33,484 nt of DNA from Bdellovibrionota bacterium. GTDB taxonomy: Bacteria; Bdellovibrionota_G; JALEGL01; DATDPG01. The stretch spans positions 1 to 33,484 of the forward strand of contig DATDPG010000055.1 of NCBI GenBank assembly GCA_035292885.1, given 5' to 3'. Position numbers and translations under genes: made by a program. Each line of letters opens with the position of its first letter. The first letter of the stretch is position 1. Below are positions 19,021 to 27,384 of this stretch, piece by piece. The notes beneath the pieces are model-generated. The model searched no databases. It was given only the letters and a program-made list of their open reading frames with translations, and was not told the origin of the DNA.

Positions 19021-20130
19021 ATGTCGGCCATGTCCCGGAAAATACGCGTGGGTGTGCTCTTCGGCGGCCGTTCGGTGGAGCATGAAGTGTCCCTTCAGTC
19101 GGCCAAGAACATCGTCGATGCGCTCGATCGAAAGAAATACGACGTTGTCTTGATCGGCATCGACAAAAGCGGCCGATGGACGCTGAGTCGCTCGGCGAAT
19201 TTTCTCTTGAATGAAAGCAACCCGAAGCTGATCAAATTGAACAAGGCGGCGGAGAACGTGGCGTTGATCCCAGGCAATCCCACCGAACCCCTGATGACGG
19301 TGAAGTCGGCCGATCCGTTGGGACGTCTGGACGTGATTTTCCCGATTCTCCACGGATCCTTTGGTGAGGACGGGACGGTTCAGGGGCTTCTCAAATTGGC
19401 GAACATTCCGTTTGTGGGGGCAAGTGTTCTTGGTTCCGCCGTCGGTATGGACAAAGACGTCATGAAGCGGTTGCTCCGAGATGCCGGCATTCCGATCGCA
19501 AAATTTGCCGTGTACGGGAGGAGCGAAGCCACGTCCGTTCGATACGGCGACGTGACGAAGAAACTGGGCTCGCCCGTCTTCGTCAAGCCGGCGAATTCCG
19601 GTTCGTCCGTGGGGATTCGTAAAGTGAAAGGCGAAAAAGAATGGAAGCCGGCGATCGACGAAGCCCTTCAATTTGACGACAAGGTAATCGTCGAGGAAGC
19701 GATCCAGGGGCGGGAAATTGAGGTCGCGGTCTTGGGCAATGAGGATCCAAAGGCCTCCGTTCCCGGGGAGATCATTCCCCGGCATGAGTTTTATTCCTAC
19801 GAGGCGAAGTACATCGACGAAAATGGGGCCCGGCTCGAAATCCCGGCGAAGCTTCCGGAAGACGTGAAGCGAAAAGTCCAAGGGCTGGCGGTTCAAGCTT
19901 TTAAAGTTCTTTGCTGCGAGGGAATGGCGCGCGTCGATTTTTTTGTGAAGGAAAACGGCGAAGTCATTGTGAACGAGATCAACACGATCCCCGGATTTAC
20001 GAAGATCAGCATGTACCCCAAACTCTGGGAGGCGAGTGGAATATCGTATGCGGAACTTATCGACCGGTTGATCACGCTTGCTTTGGAGCGATTTCAGCGC
20101 GAATCCAAACTCAAGACGTCGTACGAGTAG
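19021..20130 (+). CDS. ddl: D-alanine--D-alanine ligase
   Basis: This ATP-grasp enzyme makes the D-Ala-D-Ala dipeptide used by MurF. It has 369 residues. Signatures are VLFGGRSVEHEVSLQSAKNI, HGSFGEDGTVQGLLKLANIPFVG, the ATP-grasp segment PVFVKPANSGSSVGIRKV, and the metal-binding EINTIPGFTKISMYPKLW. The insert-containing, longer DdlA-like form fits the length. Two in-frame ATGs (19021 and 19030) are possible starts. In many bacteria ddl lies between murB and ftsQ; here it is about 7.5 kb downstream of ftsZ, behind accessory genes. Its 3' end overlaps the convergent glycosyltransferase gene by 20 bases. Confidence 0.95.
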   Translation: MSAMSRKIRVGVLFGGRSVEHEVSLQSAKNIVDALDRKKYDVVLIGIDKSGRWTLSRSANFLLNESNPKLIKLNKAAENVALIPGNPTEPLMTVKSADPLGRLDVIFPILHGSFGEDGTVQGLLKLANIPFVGASVLGSAVGMDKDVMKRLLRDAGIPIAKFAVYGRSEATSVRYGDVTKKLGSPVFVKPANSGSSVGIRKVKGEKEWKPAIDEALQFDDKVIVEEAIQGREIEVAVLGNEDPKASVPGEIIPRHEFYSYEAKYIDENGARLEIPAKLPEDVKRKVQGLAVQAFKVLCCEGMARVDFFVKENGEVIVNEINTIPGFTKISMYPKLWEASGISYAELIDRLITLALERFQRESKLKTSYE

Positions 20131-20860
20131 ACCCCGTTCGCTGAAGTCCGAGACGCAGGACGAGAGCCAACGTTTCTACGATGGTTCGGACGGACGAAAT
20201 TTTGCTCTTTCCGGAAACCCGTTCACGGTAGGTAATCGGAACCTCGCTGACACGGAACCCCTGCCGAACAACGCGTGTCGTGGTTTCGAGCTGAAAGGTG
20301 TACCCCCCCGAATGAAGTGTGGAAATGTCCAAAGCGAGAAGGGCCTCTCGCCGGTAACATTTAAACCCGCCGGTTAAGTCGTGAAGGGGGAGGCCGATGA
20401 CCCATCGAGCATAAATGTTCGCGCACCGGCTCAAGAGCTGTCGGTACGCGGACCATCCGACGATTTTTCCGTCTGGAATGTATCTCGAACCGAGGACGAG
20501 GTCGCTGGAATCGGAAGCCTCCAACAGGCGATGTAGATCCTCCGGCGAGTGGGAAAAATCGGCGTCCATCTGAACGATTTTCGAATAGCCCTGTTCGAGG
20601 GCCCAAACCATGGCGTGGCGGTACGCGTTTCCGAGACCCTGTTTTTCGGGTCGCCGCAAAAGATGCAGTCGAAGTTTTTCGGCGGCGGGCATCCGACTCT
20701 GTTCCGCTTCTACGAGTTCTCCCGTTCCGTCCGGGGATTGATCGTCGACCACCAGGACGTGGAGGTCGGCTGGGTGCGCCAACAGGGCCCGAACCAGCGG
20801 CAAGATATTTTCCGCTTCATTGTATGTCGGTACGACGACAAGAATTCCTGGATTCGCCAT
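20111..20860 (-). CDS. Dpm1-like polyprenyl-phosphate glycosyltransferase (GT2)
   Basis: This 249-residue GT2 enzyme probably transfers mannose or a similar sugar from a nucleotide donor to a polyprenyl phosphate at the inner face of the membrane. Motifs are VVPTYNEAENI, VDDQSPDGT, the metal-binding MDADFSHSPEDL, GSRYIPDGKIVGWS, LHDLTGGFKCYRREAL and ITYRERVSGKSK. All match the Dpm1 subgroup without extra membrane helices. A TTG at 20884 would add eight residues; the ATG at 20860 (MANPGILVVVPTYNE) fits the family better. It could supply lipid-linked sugar to the GT-C proteins encoded at 12409 and 17557. Confidence 0.9.
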   Translation of the reverse strand: MANPGILVVVPTYNEAENILPLVRALLAHPADLHVLVVDDQSPDGTGELVEAEQSRMPAAEKLRLHLLRRPEKQGLGNAYRHAMVWALEQGYSKIVQMDADFSHSPEDLHRLLEASDSSDLVLGSRYIPDGKIVGWSAYRQLLSRCANIYARWVIGLPLHDLTGGFKCYRREALLALDISTLHSGGYTFQLETTTRVVRQGFRVSEVPITYRERVSGKSKISSVRTIVETLALVLRLGLQRTGSTRTTS

Positions 20861-20925
20861 GTAAGAACGTTGGGATTGAGCCAAGAACGTAACATCGAAC
20901 GATCGAGAGGAGTACTTCTTCTAAC

Positions 20926-22677
20926 CTACCGGCGAGAAGATCGATGCGAACGCCGGACGCTGCTCTTGGTGCTGTTGGTTTTCGACGAGGAGTCGCCGCC
21001 GACCGGCGCCGCCGCGACTTGATTGAGTGCGGCCTCGTACATCCCACGCACCTCCGGATAATGGTCTCCGTTCGGGTGTTGAGAGAAGAAGGTCAGAGAT
21101 TCGTTGATGACGTCCTGGTTCCGTTTTTGTTTCGCCAAGAGCTGAATGAGGGCCAAGCGATTGGTTTCCAGATTTTCCCGGCGGGCGATGGCGCGACGGC
21201 GAACGGTTTCAGCGGAGTCGAAGTCCCGGACCTTTTCATAAAGTCTTGCCAGACGGTCCGTATAGGGCGATTTATCCATCGCCAGGGCTTCCGCCCGCTT
21301 TAAGTATTCGGCGGCCTTCGCGAATTTGTCCTGCTTCTCAAAAAGTTCAACGAAAGATTCCAAATACGCGGGGTTGGTCGGGTCGGCTTGCAACGCGTGG
21401 TCGAAGTGAAGAGTCGCCGCCACGAAATCATTTTGATCCAGCGCGATCTTCGCCAACAACGCGTGGGTATCCGGGTCGCCCGCTTCGGAGGAGAGGCGCT
21501 GCTCGAGCAATTCGAGAGCTTTTTTGGGATTTCCCGTTCTCCAGAGGAAGCGAGCTTCGGCTCGCGCAACCAACGCACTCTCGGGCGCAATGGCTTTGGC
21601 AAAATTAATGATGCCTTTGGCCTTCCGTAAGTCCTCTCGATCCGAAGTGAGAGTAGCGGTCTCGATCCAGGTTTCGGCCAGGCCGGCAAGAATCTCGGGG
21701 TCCTCGGGGCGAATGGCGAGAGCCTTGAGAAACTCGTGGGTGGCGCGCGGAAACAATTCCGGCGTGTTTTGTCGAAGGAGGTCTTTGGCGTTCAATAAAG
21801 CGGAGACGAGATGATCCGAAGAGACGGGACCCACGTTTTCGACCAGTTGTTCGACCAACGCGCGACCCTGGTGGATTTGCCAGAGGTGGTACGCCGAAGG
21901 AGCCCCCGCAACGGCTGCGGCGACGGCCACCGCTCCGGCCAGACGCTTGAGGAACTTGAAATTGCGGCGGGGCACCGGCCGAGATCGCGACGACGCTTGC
22001 ATACCGAACCGAGCCTCCGTCCGGGCGAACGGATTTCCGAAGAGATCCGCGGTGCCGGGATAAGATTCGATCCGATACGTGCGGCCGTCGGCCGGGATGA
22101 TCTGATCTCCGGCTCGAACTTTTCCCTCTTGAATCCATTTACGAACCTCCGAGAAATATTGGAACGTGAATTCCTCTCCGTTGCGGAGGCGAACCCGCCA
22201 CTGTGCGATAAGGCCATCGAAGAAAGTTTCTTCTCCACCGAGCGGGTCGACGTCTAGACGCGTTTTCCCCCCGCTGTCTGAACTTTGGGAAATCCAGTCG
22301 CGCAGGAGATCCGGCGTACTTTGAGAATCGTTCGGTAGCTCCTCCTCGACAATCTCGGTGGGGCTTCCGGCCAGATCGAAGCCGGCATAGTCGCAACCGA
22401 TCAGTTCGATCACTTCCATGTCGCTTTGGGTTTGAACGGGGCGAAGGGCCACCGGTTCGTGACAGCCTTTGCATCGACTTTCAAACGTAAGAACCGATGC
22501 AAGCGATCCGCTCATCGAAAACGGGGTGCCGCAGCGACTGCATTGAAAACGCGAGAAAAATGAACCGCCGGGGCTTTCGGCAGCGACTTGCTCCTTTTGA
22601 GGAGACAGAGCACTGCCCGGGCTCGGTTCAGCTTGGGGCTCCTTGGCAGACTCGTCGTCCGGGGGACTCCAGACCAT
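20926..22677 (-). CDS. Zinc-ribbon / single-TM / TPR protein of unknown function
   Basis: This 583-residue protein begins with a charged disordered stretch. A zinc ribbon follows at about 44-72 (CSRCGTPF, then CKGCHEP). A small region near 155-205 (QWRVRLRNGEEFTFQYFSEVRKWI) looks like a GYF/TPR-associated input domain seen in deltaproteobacterial proteins. One membrane helix (LAGAVAVAAAVAGAPSAYHLW) lies near 245-265. Several TPR repeats make up the C-terminal half (NPKKALELLEQRLSSEAGDPDTHALLAKIA, in part), and the tail is Ser/Arg-rich. The topology suggests a cytoplasmic zinc ribbon with TPRs outside the membrane. It lies upstream of the Dpm1-like gene on the same strand and may be co-transcribed. 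No function can be assigned. Confidence 0.8.
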   Translation of the reverse strand: MVWSPPDDESAKEPQAEPSPGSALSPQKEQVAAESPGGSFFSRFQCSRCGTPFSMSGSLASVLTFESRCKGCHEPVALRPVQTQSDMEVIELIGCDYAGFDLAGSPTEIVEEELPNDSQSTPDLLRDWISQSSDSGGKTRLDVDPLGGEETFFDGLIAQWRVRLRNGEEFTFQYFSEVRKWIQEGKVRAGDQIIPADGRTYRIESYPGTADLFGNPFARTEARFGMQASSRSRPVPRRNFKFLKRLAGAVAVAAAVAGAPSAYHLWQIHQGRALVEQLVENVGPVSSDHLVSALLNAKDLLRQNTPELFPRATHEFLKALAIRPEDPEILAGLAETWIETATLTSDREDLRKAKGIINFAKAIAPESALVARAEARFLWRTGNPKKALELLEQRLSSEAGDPDTHALLAKIALDQNDFVAATLHFDHALQADPTNPAYLESFVELFEKQDKFAKAAEYLKRAEALAMDKSPYTDRLARLYEKVRDFDSAETVRRRAIARRENLETNRLALIQLLAKQKRNQDVINESLTFFSQHPNGDHYPEVRGMYEAALNQVAAAPVGGDSSSKTNSTKSSVRRSHRSSRR

Positions 22678-22876
22678 CCCGCTTCAAATGAGCAGTGTCT
22701 GTGCCAGTTTTCTGACGCCCCGTGACGTACCTTAACTTAATGATATTATGGACAAATACCACCCAAGTGCAGGTCGTTTCTGCCGAAATCATGCGCATAC
22801 CGTAACTCTAGTGTCATACGTAAGTGAGCAGAGAACCGGCAAAGTTGCGCACTCCAGTTTTCACTGGGAGGTTTGG

Positions 22877-22905
22877 TTGCCATCGAGGGTCCTTTTGATT
22901 ACAAG
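22877..22905 (+). promoter_or_regulatory. Candidate sigma-70-type promoter for ald
   Basis: TTGCCA (22877-22882; five of six match the -35 consensus) is followed after 17 bases by TACAAG (22900-22905; four of six match the -10 consensus). A start near 22912 would leave a leader of about 29 bases containing the Shine-Dalgarno GGAGGG (22930-22935). It lies in the 263-base divergent gap between the TPR gene and ald. Support is sequence pattern only. Confidence 0.4.
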
Positions 22906-22940
22906 AGTCTGCCTCGGCAATCCGAACACGGAGGGACGTA

Positions 22941-24155
22941 GTGATCATCGGTCTACCGAAAGAAATTAAGCCGCAAGAGAATCGGGTGGGTTTGGTTCCC
23001 GCGGGCGTTCGCGCTCTCACGGAAGTAGGGGCGCACGTTCTGGTGGAAACCGGAGCCGGGACCGGAAGCGGCATCTCCGACGCGGATTACAGGAAAGTAG
23101 GCGGAACCGTGGTCGGTAACGCGGGCGAAATTTGGGGGAAGTCCAACCTCATCATCAAAGTGAAAGAGCCGGTGGCGGATGAGTTCGATTTGATCCGCGA
23201 GGAACAGGCCATTTATACCTATCTTCATTTGGCCGTCGCGCCGAAGTTGACGGAACTTCTGCTCCGCAAAAAAGTGACATCGATTGGATACGAGACGATT
23301 CAGCGACCGGACGGTTCGTTGCCGCTCCTCAAGCCGATGAGCGAAGTCGCCGGGAAAATGTCCGTTCAGATCGGCGCGACTTACTTGCAGCGCGATCACG
23401 GCGGAAAGGGCGTGCTGCTCGGGAGCGTGCCGGGAGTGCGGCGCGGACGGGTTGCGATTATCGGCGCCGGCGTCGTCGGGACGAACGCATGCAAAATAGC
23501 GGTCGGAATGGGAGCCGATGTCGTCGTCATCGACGTGGACGTCGATCGTCTGGAATATCTCGACGACATCTTCGGCAACCGGATCACGACGCTGAAATCC
23601 AATTCCCTCAACATCGAGGAGTCGGTGGTCCGCACGGATCTTCTCGTGGGGGCGGTGCTGATCGCCGGGGCCAAGGCACCGACGCTGGTCAGCCGGTCGA
23701 TGGTTTCGCGGATGTCCCCCGGATCGGTGATCGTGGATGTGGCGGTGGATCAGGGGGGGTGCGTCGAGACGTCGAAACCGACGACGCACGATCAGCCGAC
23801 GTATTTGGTGGACGGTGTGGTTCACTATTGTGTTTCGAATATGCCTGGAGCCGTATCCCATTCGTCGACATTCGCACTGACGAACGCGACGCTGTCGTAC
23901 GCGAAGAAATTCGCGGAACGGGGAATAGAGACCGCCGTAAATGATGATCCCGTTTTGGCGCTCGGCGTGAATACCTACGGAGGAAAGGTCACGCATCCAG
24001 CCGTCGCCCAGGCGCTGGGAATTGAATACGCGCCGCTTTCTTTGGTATTAAAAAGACAGGACAATGGAGGCGGATCGCGGGAGAAGGGCCCCGGATCCGC
24101 CGCTCGAGGACAGGGGCGCAAAACCCAGAGCGGACGAAAGGTGGCATCCACGTGA
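22941..24155 (+). CDS. ald: Alanine dehydrogenase
   Basis: This NAD-dependent enzyme interconverts L-alanine and pyruvate plus ammonia. The start is GTG at 22941 after a strong GGAGGG. The N-terminus [20 protein letters not shown], catalytic Lys75 (IIKVKEP) and His96 (YLHLA), the Rossmann motif [13 protein letters not shown] and NMPGAV match the family. The usual NMPGAVPRTST reads [11 protein letters not shown] here. Family length is about 371; this protein has 404, because of a Gly/Lys/Arg-rich C-terminal tail from about residue 374. The stop overlaps the GTG of the acyl-CoA dehydrogenase gene. It could link amino-acid catabolism to L-Ala supply for peptidoglycan, but that is inference. Confidence 0.93.
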   Translation: MIIGLPKEIKPQENRVGLVPAGVRALTEVGAHVLVETGAGTGSGISDADYRKVGGTVVGNAGEIWGKSNLIIKVKEPVADEFDLIREEQAIYTYLHLAVAPKLTELLLRKKVTSIGYETIQRPDGSLPLLKPMSEVAGKMSVQIGATYLQRDHGGKGVLLGSVPGVRRGRVAIIGAGVVGTNACKIAVGMGADVVVIDVDVDRLEYLDDIFGNRITTLKSNSLNIEESVVRTDLLVGAVLIAGAKAPTLVSRSMVSRMSPGSVIVDVAVDQGGCVETSKPTTHDQPTYLVDGVVHYCVSNMPGAVSHSSTFALTNATLSYAKKFAERGIETAVNDDPVLALGVNTYGGKVTHPAVAQALGIEYAPLSLVLKRQDNGGGSREKGPGSAARGQGRKTQSGRKVAST

Positions 24156-25318
24156 AACCGTTTGAGAGCCTCGATTTTTTGCGAATGGACGAACTCTTCA
24201 GCGAGGAGGAGCGAATGGTGCGCGATACCGTGCGCGCTTTCGTTCAGGATAAGGTCCTTCCCATCATCAACCGGCACGCTCGCGAGGGGACATTTCCCAG
24301 ACAGTTGATTCAGCCGATGGCGGAAATCGGCCTCTTGGGGGCAAACTTGAAAGGGTTCGAATGCGCGGGGATGAACGCCGTGGCCTATGGTTTGGCCATG
24401 CAGGAATTGGAACGGGGGGACTCGGGATTACGAAGTTTCGCTTCGGTTCAAGGCGGACTTTGCATGTATCCGATCTACACGTACGGCTCCGAGGCGCAGA
24501 AGAACAAATGGCTCCCCAAAATGGCGCGCGGCGAGGTGATCGGTTGCTTCGGATTGACCGAACCGGATTTCGGGTCGAACCCTGCGGGTATGATCACGCG
24601 TGCCGAGAAAAAAGGATCCAAGTGGGTGATTCACGGCACGAAGATGTGGATCACGAACGGCACGATCGCGGACATCGCCATCGTCTGGGCCCGGGCGGAC
24701 GACGGAATCCGAGGATTCATCGTTGAAAAAGGCACTCTCGGATTTACGGCGAACGAAGTGAAGGGAAAGCTTTCGCTTCGCGCTTCGGATACGGCTGAAC
24801 TTTCATTCGACCGGTGCGAAGTGCCGGAGGAAAACCGATTGCCGGAAGCCAAGGGCCTGAAGGGGCCGCTCGGTTGTCTCACGCAAGCCCGTTTCGGAAT
24901 CGCCTGGGGGGCGCTGGGCGCGGCGCACGCTTGTTTTTACGAAGCCTTGAGTTACTCGAAGAGCCGGATTCAATTCGACAAACCGATCGCCAGTTTCCAA
25001 CTCGTCCAGCAAAAACTCGCATGGATGGCGACGGAAATCACGAAAGGCCAGTTGCTGGCGCTGCGGGTGGGACGTTTGAAGGACGAAGGAAAGGTCACGG
25101 CGCCGATGGTATCGATGGCCAAGATGAACAATGTCTGGGTCGCCCTCGAAACGGCGCGCAAAAGTCGGGACATCCTCGGCGCGAACGGAATTCTGGACGA
25201 GTACTGCGCCATGCGGCACATGGCGAATTTGGAGTCGGTGTATACCTACGAAGGAACACACGATATTCATCAATTGATCATCGGCGAAACGCTGACCGGG
25301 ATTCCGGCCTATCATTGA
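24152..25318 (+). CDS. Acyl-CoA dehydrogenase, glutaryl-CoA dehydrogenase-like
   Basis: This is a 388-residue FAD enzyme. It resembles glutaryl-CoA dehydrogenase, which oxidises and decarboxylates glutaryl-CoA to crotonyl-CoA. The basis is LRSFASVQGGLCMYPIYTYG near residue 90, GCFGLTEPDFGSNPAGM, ITNGTIADIAIVWAR, and YTYEGTHDIHQLIIGETLTG at the C-terminus with catalytic Glu367. The canonical GSDP of this region reads GSNP. The start is GTG 24152, overlapping the ald stop; ATG 24187 is an alternative, but it would remove a conserved N-terminal segment. Glutaryl-CoA specificity is likely but not proven. The stop overlaps the TTG start of the glycosylase gene. Confidence 0.85.
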   Translation: MKPFESLDFLRMDELFSEEERMVRDTVRAFVQDKVLPIINRHAREGTFPRQLIQPMAEIGLLGANLKGFECAGMNAVAYGLAMQELERGDSGLRSFASVQGGLCMYPIYTYGSEAQKNKWLPKMARGEVIGCFGLTEPDFGSNPAGMITRAEKKGSKWVIHGTKMWITNGTIADIAIVWARADDGIRGFIVEKGTLGFTANEVKGKLSLRASDTAELSFDRCEVPEENRLPEAKGLKGPLGCLTQARFGIAWGALGAAHACFYEALSYSKSRIQFDKPIASFQLVQQKLAWMATEITKGQLLALRVGRLKDEGKVTAPMVSMAKMNNVWVALETARKSRDILGANGILDEYCAMRHMANLESVYTYEGTHDIHQLIIGETLTGIPAYH

Positions 25319-26223
25319 TCAAAATTCTCTCTTCTCGGGGTCCGTACGATCTTCGTGCCGTCGTCTTCAGCCACGGGTGGGCCGATTTGACTCCCTTTTG
25401 TGTCCTGGCGGAGGACGGGACCACGGAAGTCGCGGTGCGCACCAAAAAGACTGTGGCGACCTTGCGGATCTCGCCGGCCGCCGATGGTCTGCGGATCGAA
25501 GCGGACGACATCTCGGATGAAGTGATTCAAGCGATTAGGTGGATATTCCGTTTGGACGATGATTTGACGGAGTTTTATACACATACGGCGGGCAATGATC
25601 GTCCATGGATCGGAGAGAGAAAAATGGGGCGGCTTCTTCGGAGCCAGACCGTTTTTGAAGATTTAATCAAACTGATCCTGACGACGAACTGCAGTTGGGC
25701 GTTTACGCGCTTGATGATCGACCAATTGATGAAGGAATTGGGAGATTCTGCTCCGGATGGATCTCGGGCCTTTCCGACTCCCGCAGCACTCGCCGGCAAA
25801 ACCGAAAAATTCTTTCGAACTAAAATTCGCGCCGGTTACCGGTCGCCCCACCTTCGGACGATCGGCCGGGCGATCGTGAACGGAAACCTCGATCCCGAGA
25901 AATGGCGCGACCCGTCTCTTCCTACGGAAAACCTTCGAAAAGAAATTCTGTCGGTTCCAGGGGCGGGGCCCTATGTAGCGGACAATCTGCTTAAGTTTTT
26001 GGGGCGATACGAGTATCTGGGCCTGGACAGTTGGGCGCGCGGGACGCTCAAAAGACAGTGGGGCATGAAAAAAATCCCGTCGGACAAGACGATCGCGCGG
26101 CGATACAAACCGCACGGATCGTATCAGGGGCTCGTTCTCTGGTGCGATCTGACGCGCGACTGGCTCGAATCGGAAGATTTCAGTTCGTGGATCCGGACTC
26201 CAGCGCAAACAGGCGCCTCTTAA
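25315..26223 (+). CDS. HhH-GPD family DNA glycosylase (AlkA-like)
   Basis: This 302-residue protein of the HhH-GPD base-excision repair superfamily probably removes alkylated or oxidised bases. The N-terminal region (VVFSHGWADLTPF) is a beta domain like that of AlkA/OGG1. SQTVFEDLIKLILTTNCSW leads into the helical core. The helix-hairpin-helix LSVPGAGPYVADNLLKFLG is followed by the catalytic Asp238 in YLGLDSWARGTL. No FeS cysteines are seen. The likely start is TTG 25315, coupled to the upstream stop as TTGA; the frame extends further upstream only as a shadow. The last 31 codons lie in direct repeat A. Substrate specificity is unknown, but the ogt gene nearby suits alkylation repair. Confidence 0.85.
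   Translation: MIKILSSRGPYDLRAVVFSHGWADLTPFCVLAEDGTTEVAVRTKKTVATLRISPAADGLRIEADDISDEVIQAIRWIFRLDDDLTEFYTHTAGNDRPWIGERKMGRLLRSQTVFEDLIKLILTTNCSWAFTRLMIDQLMKELGDSAPDGSRAFPTPAALAGKTEKFFRTKIRAGYRSPHLRTIGRAIVNGNLDPEKWRDPSLPTENLRKEILSVPGAGPYVADNLLKFLGRYEYLGLDSWARGTLKRQWGMKKIPSDKTIARRYKPHGSYQGLVLWCDLTRDWLESEDFSSWIRTPAQTGAS
26131..26222 (+). repeat. Direct repeat A: 3' end of the glycosylase gene (overlap with an ogt-like 3' end)
   Basis: The first 76 bases (26131-26206) match copy B (27035-27110) at 74 positions. The next 16 bases match more loosely. The 31-base core is 26176-26206. Read forward it encodes the glycosylase C-terminus ending WIRTPAQTGAS-stop. Read backward it encodes LKRRLFALESGSTN-stop, a recognisable Ogt-type C-terminus. 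It therefore looks like a preserved overlap of two convergent genes. Confidence 0.9.
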
Positions 26224-26255
26224 GATGAGCTATCCCATTTCAGCAGATTACTCGG

Positions 26256-26825
26256 GTGTCGCTTTTTGTTATCCTTCCGAACGCCCGACTTAGAAAGGTT
26301 CCATTGCAACTCGTATTAAAAGTACTGACCAAGATGGTAAAGGATGGAGTCATCCAAGATTATGTAATTGGGGGGGCATCGGCCTTACTTTATTTTTCGA
26401 AACCAACGTTCACGGAAGACATCGACGTCTTCGTTTATACAACGGCTTCGCCCTCCACATTGATCGACCTGTCTCCGATATATAACTATTTGGTGAAACA
26501 GAAAAAGGCTCTGGTTCAAGGTGAACATATTCTTGTGGAAGGTTATCCCGTCCAATTCTTGATTCCGTATGACGATTTAAGTCGAGAAGCTTTTGAAAAG
26601 GCGATTACGGTTTCCCTGCATCATTCCCGGTTCAAACTTTTCGATTTGGAATATCTGATGGCAATCATGATTCAACTCGGAAAACCAAAATATTTGGAGC
26701 GTCTGCGCATCTTACTCGAAGACAAGACATTTAATGAAAAAAAGCTGCTCTCGATTTTAAGCCGATTCCGTTTGTCTCGGAAATGGGATAAAATGAAAAA
26801 AAATCTGATCGTTAACTATGAATAA
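26256..26825 (+). CDS. Nucleotidyltransferase-fold protein, possible toxin-antitoxin or defence component
   Basis: This 189-residue protein comes from a clearly AT-richer stretch than its neighbours. A nucleotidyltransferase fold is suggested by YVIGGASALLYFSKPTFTEDIDVFV (GG, then Asp-X-Asp) near residues 36-60 and a possible third carboxylate strand, YPVQFLIPYDD, near 100. It resembles standalone minimal nucleotidyltransferases such as AbiEii-type or MNT antitoxins, but no exact family can be named. The start is uncertain: GTG 26256 is the longest form, and a downstream TTG (about 26304) is possible. It overlaps the following 60-aa gene by eight bases (ATGAATAA), indicating a two-gene unit. 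It sits between direct repeats A and B, consistent with acquisition as a cassette. Confidence 0.68.
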   Translation: MSLFVILPNARLRKVPLQLVLKVLTKMVKDGVIQDYVIGGASALLYFSKPTFTEDIDVFVYTTASPSTLIDLSPIYNYLVKQKKALVQGEHILVEGYPVQFLIPYDDLSREAFEKAITVSLHHSRFKLFDLEYLMAIMIQLGKPKYLERLRILLEDKTFNEKKLLSILSRFRLSRKWDKMKKNLIVNYE

Positions 26826-27000
26826 ACATCGATATCCTTCCATGGAAGTGTTCCTGCGACGAATGAAGAGGGATAAAGCTGCGCTGGATGCCACATACAA
26901 AACCCTACCCCTTGAAGAGAAATTAAATAGGTTGGTGAAACTTCAGAAAAAAGCCTGGTTTATGGGTAAAATGAAATTTAAACCTTGGCCGATCAAGTAG
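26818..27000 (+). CDS. Small 60-aa partner of the nucleotidyltransferase, function unknown
   Basis: This 60-residue basic protein (MNKHRYPSMEVFLRRMKRD...) has a helical central motif, LPLEEKLNRLVKLQKKAW. It overlaps the upstream nucleotidyltransferase gene by eight bases, so it is probably translated with it. It has no membrane segment or cysteines. Small genes of this kind next to nucleotidyltransferase genes suggest a toxin-antitoxin or defence pair, but I do not recognise a named family. It shares the AT-rich composition of its neighbour, and the stop lies 34 bases before direct repeat B. Confidence 0.6.
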   Translation: MNKHRYPSMEVFLRRMKRDKAALDATYKTLPLEEKLNRLVKLQKKAWFMGKMKFKPWPIK

Positions 27001-27034
27001 AATTCATTCGAGCTGTGCAGCTTCTTCGTAGAAC

Positions 27035-27126
27035 CTCGTTCTCTGGTGCGATCTGACGCGCGACCGGCTCGAATCGGAAGATTTCAATTCGTGGATCCGG
27101 ACTCCAGCGCCAGCAGCCGGGTCTTA
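27035..27126 (+). repeat. Direct repeat B: central, chimeric copy of the glycosylase/ogt overlap
   Basis: The left 76 bases match copy A (74/76). The right 47 bases (27080-27126) match copy C (45/47). The two parts share the 31-base core 27080-27110. Copy B contains a glycosylase-gene end without the rest of that gene and, in reverse, an ogt end KTRLLALESGSTN-stop without the rest of ogt. It looks like the ancestral junction between the two genes, isolated by an insertion on each side. The brnA stop codon lies at its right edge. Confidence 0.9.
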
Positions 27127-27384
27127 CGTTGAACCGGCTGCTTTTCGATGTCCTTCTACGGCCGCAGACAATAATTGACGAATCACAGAGGACCGAGAAT
27201 TTCCCTGGAGTTTTGAAATTTTCTCAATCTCAACAGCTAGCCAAGAAGGAATATCAATGGGAGGGAGTTTGACCATTTTACTCAAACCCTCGGTAACCAA
27301 ACCTTTGGAGAAGTCGATGGATACTTCCCCCCGCTCGAATGCCTGATCAAAGTCCTCTAGATCTTGCTTGTCTCTCTTCTTCAT
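27124..27384 (-). CDS. brnA: BrnA-like antitoxin (ribbon-helix-helix)
   Basis: This 86-residue protein has an acidic N-terminal part (KRDKQDLEDFDQAFERGEVSI). Its C-terminal part, IPSWLAVEIEKISKLQGNSRSSVIRQLL, fits an RHH/CopG DNA-binding fold. In known BrnTA systems BrnA neutralises BrnT and the complex represses the operon. The order toxin then antitoxin is the BrnTA order. The ATG at 27384 follows a GAGGAG site and lies inside the last codons of brnT (38-base overlap). The stop falls at the edge of direct repeat B. It could also be described as a generic CopG-type antitoxin. Confidence 0.78.
   Translation of the reverse strand: MKKRDKQDLEDFDQAFERGEVSIDFSKGLVTEGLSKMVKLPPIDIPSWLAVEIEKISKLQGNSRSSVIRQLLSAAVEGHRKAAGST

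Noticed and set aside
24814-25314. A frame extending the glycosylase upstream across the acyl-CoA dehydrogenase gene
   Set aside because: The encoded residues are low-complexity Arg/Gly-rich shadow sequence, and the dehydrogenase frame is clearly the coding one.
27120-27140. GTTGAAC next to repeat B, resembling an integron attC core (GTTRRRY)
   Set aside because: No matching RYYYAAC partner or attC-like fold was found, and no integrase is present; a degenerate 7-mer is common by chance.
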